Source of the DNA: an uncultured Pseudomonas sp.
Lineage (GTDB): Bacteria; Pseudomonadota; Gammaproteobacteria; Pseudomonadales; Pseudomonadaceae
NCBI GenBank assembly: GCA_946886875.1
Contig: CAMPJN010000256.1
Span: 1 to 5,850, forward strand
Length of the DNA: 5,850 nucleotides
Reading direction: 5' to 3'
Under the pieces are notes generated by a model. It was not told the DNA's origin and did not search any database. It saw only the letters and a program-made list of their open reading frames with translations. Positions 1 through 4,473 of this stretch are shown here, one piece after another. The first letter of the stretch is position 1; every line of letters begins with the position of its first letter. Made by a program: the position numbers and the translations under genes.

Positions 1-463
1 GCGGGCCTCCGGCCGGCAAACCCCGTTCCGGGCCGGCCCCCAACCCTTTAACGCCCCCCTGCACCCCCTGCCCAACCGGCCGCCAGGGCAGCAGGTTGGC
101 ATGGTGTTCCAGGGCGCTGATAACGATTTCGTCGCCTGCCTGAAACTGGCTTTCCAGCCCGTAGGCCAGCAGGTTGAAGGCTTCGGTGGCGCTGCGGGTG
201 AAGACGATCTGCGCCGGACTTGCGGCATTCAGCCAGCGCGCGAGTTTTTCCCGCGTGCCCTCGAATGCTCGCGTCGCACGCTCGCCCGGCAGGTGCTGGG
301 CACGATGCACGTTGGCCGCGCCACCGGCGTAATAGCCGAGCAGGGTGTCGAGCATGGCCTGGGGTTTTTGCGCGGTGGCGGCGCTGTCCAGATACGTCTG
401 GCCTTCGGCTTCGAGGGCCAGAATGCCGGGAAAGTCGGCGCGCCAGGGAGAGGGCAGGGACAT
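1..463 (-). CDS. csdA: Cysteine desulfurase / cysteine sulfinate desulfinase, CsdA/SufS type (N-terminal part, runs off the window)
   Basis: PLP-dependent enzyme that takes sulfur from cysteine as an enzyme persulfide for Fe-S cluster or thiolated-cofactor assembly; expected cytoplasmic. About 154 residues are visible, starting with ATG at 463-461, preceded by AGGA (plus 472-475) eight bases upstream. Family signatures in order are YLDSAAT (24-30), NVHRAQH (51-57), the TRSATEAFN stretch (89-97) and ALEHHANLLPW (117-127), whose histidine pair includes the residue that stacks on PLP. These match E. coli CsdA better than NifS/IscS. The PLP lysine and active-site cysteine lie beyond the edge. From about residue 128 the frame stays open but conservation collapses into a Gly/Pro-rich stretch, probably poor sequence at a contig end. 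It lies 225 bp downstream of dapD with two palindromes between them; a weak TATAAG (plus 532-537) is the only -10-like box seen. The class is secure; csdA rather than sufS is inference. Confidence 0.85.
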   Translation of the reverse strand, partial: MSLPSPWRADFPGILALEAEGQTYLDSAATAQKPQAMLDTLLGYYAGGAANVHRAQHLPGERATRAFEGTREKLARWLNAASPAQIVFTRSATEAFNLLAYGLESQFQAGDEIVISALEHHANLLPWRPVGQGVQGGVKGLGAGPERGLPAGGP

Positions 464-491
464 TGTCGGATTCCTGCGGGTGACGAGAACC

Positions 492-526
492 GTAGGATGG
501 GTATCGCTTTGCTCAACCCTTCCTAC
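492..526. repeat. 35-bp hairpin-forming intergenic repeat
   Basis: Imperfect inverted repeat. GTAGGA (492-497) pairs with TCCTAC (521-526), GGGT (499-502) with ACCC (516-519), and GC (506-507) with GC (511-512) around a TTT loop; mismatches sit at 498/520 and 503-505/513-515. The core (GTAGGATGGGT with an internal GC-type step) resembles a short repeat I recall as scattered through intergenic regions of Pseudomonas and other gammaproteobacteria. It lies 29 bp upstream of the csdA start, so it would be in the csdA leader or form a hairpin in a dapD read-through transcript. There is only one copy here, so repeat status rests on recall. Confidence 0.6.
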
Positions 527-547
527 AAAAGCTTATAGCTGATGCCT

Positions 548-690
548 AAAAGTTGGGTTTAACGCGTCGCGAGCGAAGCCCAGGCAAGGCGCAATAAGGC
601 GAGGACGTGGAGTTTACTCCAGTAAATGACGCGTCCGAGCCTTATTGCAACGCCGCATGGGAGAGCGCAGCAGCGTTAAACCAACTTTTT
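548..690. repeat. ~143-bp long imperfect palindrome (MITE-like intergenic repeat), possible bidirectional terminator
   Basis: The outer arms are AAAAGTTGGGTTTAACGC (548-565) and GCGTTAAACCAACTTTTT (673-690), complementary apart from one bulged G and end slippage. The inner arms CAATAAGGC (592-600) and GCCTTATTG (639-647) are perfect complements, and GGACG (603-607) pairs with CGTCC (631-635). The tip holds TTTAC/GTAAA (613-617 and 622-626) around a TCCA loop. The segments between the perfect arms pair poorly. The right end overlaps the dapD stop codon by two bases. Each strand leaves the structure with a short T run, so it could end transcription in both directions. No ORF lies inside. The architecture suggests a non-coding mobile repeat, but no transposase or clear target duplication is visible. 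Confidence 0.75.
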
Positions 691-1723
691 AATTATGGGC
701 GTGCAGGGCTGCATTAAGCTCGACCGCCGACTTGTGGGTCTTGCACTCCACTGTGCCGGTCTGCGAGTTGCGGCGGAACAGTAGGTCCGGCTGACCGGCC
801 AGTTCGCGGGCCTTGACTACCTTGACCAACTGGTTTTGGCCATCGAGCAGCGCCACTTTGGTTCCGGCGGTGATGTACAGGCCGGATTCCACGGTGTTGC
901 GGTCGCCCAGGGGAATGCCGATACCGGCATTGGCGCCGATCAGGCAGCCTTCGCCGACCGAGATAACGATATTGCCGCCGCCGGACAGGGTGCCCATGGT
1001 CGAGCAACCGCCACCCAGGTCCGAGCCCTTACCGACGAATACCCCGGAGGAAACCCGGCCTTCGATCATGCCTGGGCCGGCGGTGCCAGCGTTGAAGTTG
1101 ACGAAACCTTCATGCATCACCGTGGTGCCTTCGCCGACATAGGCGCCCAGGCGGATGCGCGCGCCATCGGCGATGCGCACGCCGCTTGGCACTACGTAGT
1201 CGGTCATTTTCGGGAACTTGTCCACCGAGAAGACTTCCAGCAATTCGCCCTTGAGGCGTGCTTCCAGTTGGCGCTCGGCCAGTTCGGCCAGATCGATCGC
1301 GCCCTGGCTGGTCCAGGCCACGTTCGGCAACAGCGGGAAAATGCCGGTGAGGTTGAGGTCGTGGGGCTTGGCCAGGCGGTGCGAGAGCAGGTGCAGCTTG
1401 AGGTAGGCCTCGGGGGTGCTGGTCAGGGCGCAGTCCTCGGCGAGGAAGGTAGCCACCAGCGGTTGATGGCTTTCCGCCAGGCGGGTCAGCAGCGCGGCTT
1501 GCGCGCTGTCGACGCCCTTCAGGGCTTCGGCCAGCTCGCCCGCTTGGGCGGTGGTGAAGGTGATGCTTTGGTTGCCGCCGTTATAGCCGAGCTTTTGTGC
1601 GGCTTTTTCGACCAGTTCGGCGGACGGATTGAGCAGCGGCTGTGCATAGAAAACTTCAAGCCAGCTGCTTTGGCGATTCTGGGAGCCGACACCGAAGGCC
1701 AGGCTGAAAAGAGTAGGGGTCAT
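689..1723 (-). CDS. dapD: 2,3,4,5-tetrahydropyridine-2,6-dicarboxylate N-succinyltransferase (DapD, 344 aa)
   Basis: Transfers succinyl from succinyl-CoA to tetrahydrodipicolinate, giving N-succinyl-2-amino-6-oxopimelate, in the succinylase branch to meso-diaminopimelate and lysine; cytoplasmic, and trimeric in the family. The 344-aa length equals the long pseudomonad form as I recall it; E. coli DapD is about 70 residues shorter. Residues 1 to ~170 are the helical N-terminal part. Residues ~180-300 carry the Gly/Val-rich hexapeptide repeats of a left-handed beta helix, including MHEGFVNFNAG (203-213), GGGCSTMGTLSGGGN (237-251) and IGANAGIGIPLGDRN (262-276). The tail PDLLFRRNS (312-320) is also typical. 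ATG at 1723-1721 has AAGGA (plus 1731-1735) seven bases upstream. The ArsC-like gene ends 42 bp upstream on the same strand, so co-transcription is likely. The TAA stop merges with a large palindrome. Confidence 0.97.
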   Translation of the reverse strand: MTPTLFSLAFGVGSQNRQSSWLEVFYAQPLLNPSAELVEKAAQKLGYNGGNQSITFTTAQAGELAEALKGVDSAQAALLTRLAESHQPLVATFLAEDCALTSTPEAYLKLHLLSHRLAKPHDLNLTGIFPLLPNVAWTSQGAIDLAELAERQLEARLKGELLEVFSVDKFPKMTDYVVPSGVRIADGARIRLGAYVGEGTTVMHEGFVNFNAGTAGPGMIEGRVSSGVFVGKGSDLGGGCSTMGTLSGGGNIVISVGEGCLIGANAGIGIPLGDRNTVESGLYITAGTKVALLDGQNQLVKVVKARELAGQPDLLFRRNSQTGTVECKTHKSAVELNAALHAHN

Positions 1724-1765
1724 GGTGCTTTCCTTAACGCAAACGCGAATTCATGGTTACGGGGA

Positions 1766-2128
1766 TTAAGCCAACTCAGCTGCATAGCTGGCGGGCTTGA
1801 AGCCGATCAGGGTCTTGCTGCCGAGATCCAGCACCGGGCGCTTGATCATCGACGGTTGGGCGAGCATCAGTTCGATCGCCTTGTTCTGGTCGAGGTCGGC
1901 TTTCTGCGCCTCGTCCAATTTGCGAAAAGTAGTGCCGGCGCGGTTGAGGATAATTTCCCAGCCATGCTCGTTGCACCAGCGCTCGAGATTGGCACGGTCG
2001 ATACCGCTGGTCTTGTAGTCGTGGAAAGCGTATTCGAGATCGTGCTCTTCCAGCCAGGTGCGGGCTTTTTTCATGGTGTCGCAGGCTTTGATGCCGAACA
2101 TGCGCAGCGCTTTAGCGTTGGCGGTCAT
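1766..2128 (-). CDS. ArsC/Spx-family small thiol protein, YffB-like (120 aa)
   Basis: Thioredoxin-fold protein of the ArsC/Spx superfamily, related to E. coli YffB. YffB itself has been proposed to be a glutathione-dependent thiol reductase; the substrate is unknown. The N-terminal FGIKACDTMKKARTWL (11-26) carries the family cysteine (Cys16) with no second cysteine in a CXXC position. LNRAGTTFRKL (61-71) and MIKRPVL (94-100) supply Arg63 and Arg97 at positions expected for ArsC-fold arginines. I chose ATG 2128-2126 because AGAGG (plus 2134-2138) sits five bases upstream and because the family begins just before the first beta strand; the ATG at 2179 would add 17 unconserved residues without a clear RBS. 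No arsenic-resistance genes are near, so the label arsenate reductase would mislead. It is probably the first gene of a transcript running into dapD. CATAAT (plus 2165-2170) is a weak -10 candidate. Confidence 0.9.
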   Translation of the reverse strand: MTANAKALRMFGIKACDTMKKARTWLEEHDLEYAFHDYKTSGIDRANLERWCNEHGWEIILNRAGTTFRKLDEAQKADLDQNKAIELMLAQPSMIKRPVLDLGSKTLIGFKPASYAAELA

Positions 2129-2164
2129 GGGAGCCTCTGAGCGTATTGCCAAAATAAGTGGCGG

Positions 2165-2170
2165 ATTATG
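2165..2170 (-). promoter_or_regulatory. Candidate -10 box for the ArsC-like/dapD transcript
   Basis: On the minus strand this reads CATAAT, five of six matches to TATAAT, and it lies 37 bp upstream of the chosen ATG at 2128. No convincing -35 hexamer is seen at 16-18 bp spacing, so this is only a weak call. Confidence 0.25.
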
Positions 2171-2427
2171 CCATGACATCGCCAGTTGGTTGGGCAGTTG
2201 CGTGCGTTAGCTGCTTGTTGTGTCTCCGGTAATAACTGCGCTAAGTGCGCTCATAAGCAGTTCTGGTCGCCTTGTGTACTGCCTTTATAGTGGCTAAATG
2301 ATGCGATTGTGATGTTAAATTCTGAGATATATGGCCAATTTCGCTAAATTTCATGCCCATCCGTCTGCCTCGTTCATAAAATTGGCGTCAAGGTACTAAC
2401 ATCTTGTCGCGGCATAAGACCGCGGCG

Positions 2428-2491
2428 GCGATCAAGAAGATCGCTCATCCTAACGGCCTGTACGTAGTAGCCGGACGCCCCGCTGTGCAGG
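2428..2491 (+). promoter_or_regulatory. Structured leader of the alginate lyase: two hairpins
   Basis: The first hairpin is a perfect 6-bp stem, GCGATC (2428-2433) with GATCGC (2439-2444), around an AAGAA loop. In the second, CCTGTAC (2457-2463) pairs with GTGCAGG (2485-2491) with one G-U wobble. An inner AGC/GCT step (2469-2471, 2482-2484) leaves a ten-base loop containing GGA (2473-2475) and a five-base bulge. Neither is followed by a T run, so they are not intrinsic terminators. If transcription starts upstream, both would be folded in the leader just before the lyase ribosome binding region. The regulatory role is inference. Confidence 0.35.
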
Positions 2492-2499
2492 CATGAATG

Positions 2500-2504
2500 A
2501 CGGA
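2500..2504 (+). promoter_or_regulatory. Weak ribosome binding site (ACGGA) deciding the lyase start
   Basis: ACGGA ends six bases before the ATG at 2511 and is the only Shine-Dalgarno-like sequence at sensible spacing. The upstream in-frame ATG at 2493 has only CAGG, one base away. The motif also fits the ANGGA core bound by RsmA/CsrA proteins. Confidence 0.4.
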
Positions 2505-2510
2505 TACACC

Positions 2511-3173
2511 ATGATCGATTTCAACGATTGGAGTTTAACCATTCCCGAGCAGGTTCCTGCTCAAGTCATCAGTACCCAGGCACTCAAGACTGGCTATCAG
2601 GACCGCTATTTCTACCGTGCCGGCAATGGCGTGGTGTTCTGGGCGCCGGTGACCGGCACCCATACCAAAGGCAGCAAATATCCGCGCAGCGAGCTGCGCG
2701 AGACCTATAGCGATGGCGAGCAGCGCAATTGGTATTACAAGGATGCGATGAACGAGCTGAGTGCTGAGTTGACGGTCAAGCAAGTCCCTTCCCAGGGGCG
2801 CATCGTTATCGGGCAGATTCACAGCAAGGACAGTTCGAAGCCTTTCCTGAAAATCCTCTACAAGCAGGTAAGCGGCACCGGCTATGTCTATCTGGAGCTG
2901 CGTAAAAAGCCCGGCGACAGTAAGAGCCCGACTGTGATGACTTATAAGGGCATGCCCTTGGGGGCTTCTTTCAAATACGAGATCGACTTGGCCAAGAATG
3001 GCGAGTTGCAGGTTGATATCAACGGCCTGGTGCACACCAGCAAGATCGATTCGGCCTGGGCGAAGAAGCGTCTGTACTTCAAGGCGGGAGTCTACACCCT
3101 CGACAATAAAGGCTCGTCGAGCGAGGGCGGGCGGGTCGAGTTCCACGATCTCTGGGTATCGCACCGCAAGTAG
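2511..3173 (+). CDS. Polysaccharide lyase family 7 alginate lyase (220 aa), no signal peptide
   Basis: Cleaves alginate (poly-mannuronate/guluronate) by beta-elimination, leaving unsaturated oligouronates. A single PL7 beta-jelly-roll domain fills the protein. All three PL7 signatures are present: YPRSELRE (57-64; Arg59, Glu61, Arg63), IGQIH (100-104; Gln102, His104) and LYFKAGVYTLDN (188-199; Lys191, Tyr195). These supply the Arg/Gln/His/Tyr catalytic set, so the enzyme looks active. It begins MIDFNDWSLTIP, like the single-domain P. aeruginosa PA1167 lyase (MIDLSTWNLSIP), supporting ATG 2511 over the in-frame ATG at 2493. No hydrophobic signal segment precedes the domain; it may be cytoplasmic or exported another way. 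It stands alone on the plus strand, divergent from the ArsC-like gene and convergent with dapC; no alg genes are near. Preference for mannuronate or guluronate cannot be read here, although QIH rather than QVH is often linked to poly-G activity. Confidence 0.95.
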   Translation: MIDFNDWSLTIPEQVPAQVISTQALKTGYQDRYFYRAGNGVVFWAPVTGTHTKGSKYPRSELRETYSDGEQRNWYYKDAMNELSAELTVKQVPSQGRIVIGQIHSKDSSKPFLKILYKQVSGTGYVYLELRKKPGDSKSPTVMTYKGMPLGASFKYEIDLAKNGELQVDINGLVHTSKIDSAWAKKRLYFKAGVYTLDNKGSSSEGGRVEFHDLWVSHRK

Positions 3174-3182
3174 CGCAAGCAG

Positions 3183-3207
3183 CTCGCCCCGGTATTGCCG
3201 GGGCGAG
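3183..3207. terminator. Intrinsic terminator hairpin between convergent lyase and dapC
   Basis: A perfect 10-bp GC-rich stem, CTCGCCCCGG (3183-3192) with CCGGGGCGAG (3198-3207), has a five-base TATTG loop. It starts nine bases after the lyase stop and ends 15 bp from the dapC stop. The plus-strand tail TTATTT is moderately T-rich and the minus-strand tail is poor, so it should work best for the lyase and may also serve dapC. Confidence 0.8.
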
Positions 3208-3222
3208 TTATTTAGAGGGTCA

Positions 3223-4419
3223 CTAACCCTGCTGGATAAAGCGGCGAATACGTTGCGCAGCTTCGACGCACTCGGCCAGCGGGGCGACCAGGGCCATGCG
3301 TACGCGGCCAGCGCCGGGGTTCTCGCCGTCCACGCTGCGCGACAGGTAGGAACCGGGCACTACGGTGACATGCTCGCGGGCGAACAGCTCGCGGGTGAAG
3401 CTTTCATCGTCGCCCGGAGTCTTGGCCCACAGGTAGAAGCCGCCATCCGGCCGCTGCACGTCCATTACGCCCTCAAGGATCGCCAGCACGGCGTCGAACT
3501 TCTCGCGGTACAGGTCGCGGTTGGCTTTGACGTGGGCTTCGTCCTGCCAGGCGGCGATGCTGGCCAGCTGGGTTTGTACCGGCATGGCGCAGCCGTGGTA
3601 GGTGCGATAAAGCAGAAAGGCTTTGAGAATCTCGGCATCGCCGGCGACGAAGCCCGAGCGCAAGCCCGGCAGGTTGGAGCGCTTGGACAGGCTGTGGAAC
3701 ACCACGCAGCGCTTGAAATCGTTGCGGCCCAGTTCGGCGCAGGCGCTTAGCAGGCCGGCCGGCGGATGCTGCTCGTCGAAGTAGAGTTCGCTGTAGCACT
3801 CGTCGGCGGCGATGACGAAATCGAAGCGGTCGGCCAATGCGATCAACTGCTTCAGGGTGTCCAGCGGGATCAGTGCGCCGGTCGGGTTGCCCGGCGAGCA
3901 GAGAAACAGGATCTGGCAGCGTTGCCAGACGTCATCGCTGACCGCGGCGAAATCCGGGTTGAAGCCATGTTCTTCCAGGCAGGGCAGATAGTGCGGCTGG
4001 GCACCAGCGAGCAAGGCTGCGCCTTCATAGATCTGGTAGAAGGGGTTGGGGCTGACCACCAGGCCGTCCACATCGCGCTGTACCACCGCCTGGGTAAAGG
4101 CGAACAACGCTTCGCGGGTGCCGTTGACCGGCAGCACATGGCGCGCCGGATCGAGTGCGCCAGCCGGCAGGTTGAAGCGTTGGCTGCACCAGTTGGCGAT
4201 GGCTTCGCGCAGCGCCGGAATGCCCAGAGTAGTGGGGTATACCGCCATCTGATCGAGGTTGGCGCTGAGGGCTTCGGCGACGAATGCGGGCGAGCGGTGC
4301 TTGGGCTCGCCGATCGACAGGGCGATGGCGCGCTTGTCGGCTGGCGGCTGGATGCCGGCGAGCAGGGTGCGCAGTTTTTCGAAGGGGTAGGGCTGCAACT
4401 GGTTCAATGCGTGGTTCAT
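3223..4419 (-). CDS. dapC: N-succinyldiaminopimelate aminotransferase (DapC, 398 aa)
   Basis: PLP enzyme of fold type I that moves an amino group from glutamate to N-succinyl-2-amino-6-oxopimelate, the product of DapD, giving N-succinyl-LL-diaminopimelate; cytoplasmic. Class I/II aminotransferase landmarks are SIGEPKH (35-41), YPTTLGIPALREAI (61-74), SPNPFYQIYEG (123-133), CSPGNPTG (174-181; Asn178), AADECYSELYF (204-214; Asp206, Tyr209), SLSKRSNLPGLRSGF (243-257; PLP lysine Lys246) and the carboxylate-binding arginine in GRVRMAL (Arg374). ATG 4419-4417 is preceded by AGGA (plus 4426-4429) six to seven bases away. It lies 54 bp downstream of glnD on the same strand, the usual Pseudomonas order, and is probably co-transcribed. 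The sequence fits DapC closely; the dual-function ArgD/AstC type is less likely because family motifs and neighbours agree with DapC. Confidence 0.93.
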   Translation of the reverse strand: MNHALNQLQPYPFEKLRTLLAGIQPPADKRAIALSIGEPKHRSPAFVAEALSANLDQMAVYPTTLGIPALREAIANWCSQRFNLPAGALDPARHVLPVNGTREALFAFTQAVVQRDVDGLVVSPNPFYQIYEGAALLAGAQPHYLPCLEEHGFNPDFAAVSDDVWQRCQILFLCSPGNPTGALIPLDTLKQLIALADRFDFVIAADECYSELYFDEQHPPAGLLSACAELGRNDFKRCVVFHSLSKRSNLPGLRSGFVAGDAEILKAFLLYRTYHGCAMPVQTQLASIAAWQDEAHVKANRDLYREKFDAVLAILEGVMDVQRPDGGFYLWAKTPGDDESFTRELFAREHVTVVPGSYLSRSVDGENPGAGRVRMALVAPLAECVEAAQRIRRFIQQG

Positions 4420-4443
4420 ATTCTTTCCTGGAACTGCTTGCCG

Positions 4444-4473
4444 TCACCGCGCGATGGCGCGCTGCGGCGGTGA
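4444..4473 (-). other. GC-rich hairpin between glnD and dapC
   Basis: TCACCGC (4444-4450) pairs with GCGGTGA (4467-4473). An alternative inner stem, GCGCG (4449-4453) with CGCGC (4458-4462), has an ATGG loop. It abuts the glnD stop codon and is followed on the minus strand by GGCAAGCAG, without a T run. It is therefore more likely a 3'-end stabiliser or partial attenuator than an intrinsic terminator, and glnD-dapC read-through remains plausible. Confidence 0.45.

Larger units (their letters stand above)
2129..2510. other. Divergent intergenic region between the ArsC-like gene and the alginate lyase
   Basis: This holds the promoter regions of both divergent genes, and no known RNA gene is visible. 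The stretch 2281-2340 is about 35% GC by count, much lower than its surroundings. -10-like boxes are CATAAT for the leftward gene (plus 2165-2170) and TATAGT (2286-2291) for the lyase; neither has a good -35 box. Inverted repeats are AACTGC/GCAGTT (2234-2239, 2257-2262), with GCGC/GCGC nested inside, and GCCAATTT/AAATTGGC (2334-2341, 2379-2386), which could be an operator or chance. From 2404 the composition becomes GC-rich and structured, and is described separately. No AlgU-type promoter (GAACTT with TCTGA) was found. Confidence 0.6.

Noticed and set aside
101..538. 145-codon plus-strand open frame over the csdA start
   Set aside because: It mirrors the cysteine desulfurase gene and runs through the palindromic repeat; no protein family recognised.
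836..2140. 434-codon plus-strand open frame across dapD and the ArsC-like gene
   Set aside because: It lies antisense to two clearly recognised genes, has no recognisable domain, and its composition is typical of a complementary-strand shadow in GC-rich DNA.
1766..2179. Longer form of the ArsC-like protein starting at 2179
   Set aside because: The extra 17 residues are unlike the family, there is no good ribosome site, and the candidate -10 box would fall inside the coding region.
2428..2444. Leader hairpin as an intrinsic terminator or attenuator
   Set aside because: The 6-bp stem is perfect, but TCATCC follows rather than a T run.
2129..2510. tRNA, small RNA or riboswitch in the divergent intergenic region
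   Set aside because: No tRNA cloverleaf features or known riboswitch core was recognised; only short inverted repeats are present.
2535..3164. 209-codon minus-strand open frame across the alginate lyase
   Set aside because: Complementary shadow of the PL7 gene, with no recognisable motif.
3766..4473. 235-codon plus-strand open frame across dapC
   Set aside because: Antisense to dapC, whose motifs are all intact; no family resemblance and no supporting promoter or ribosome site.
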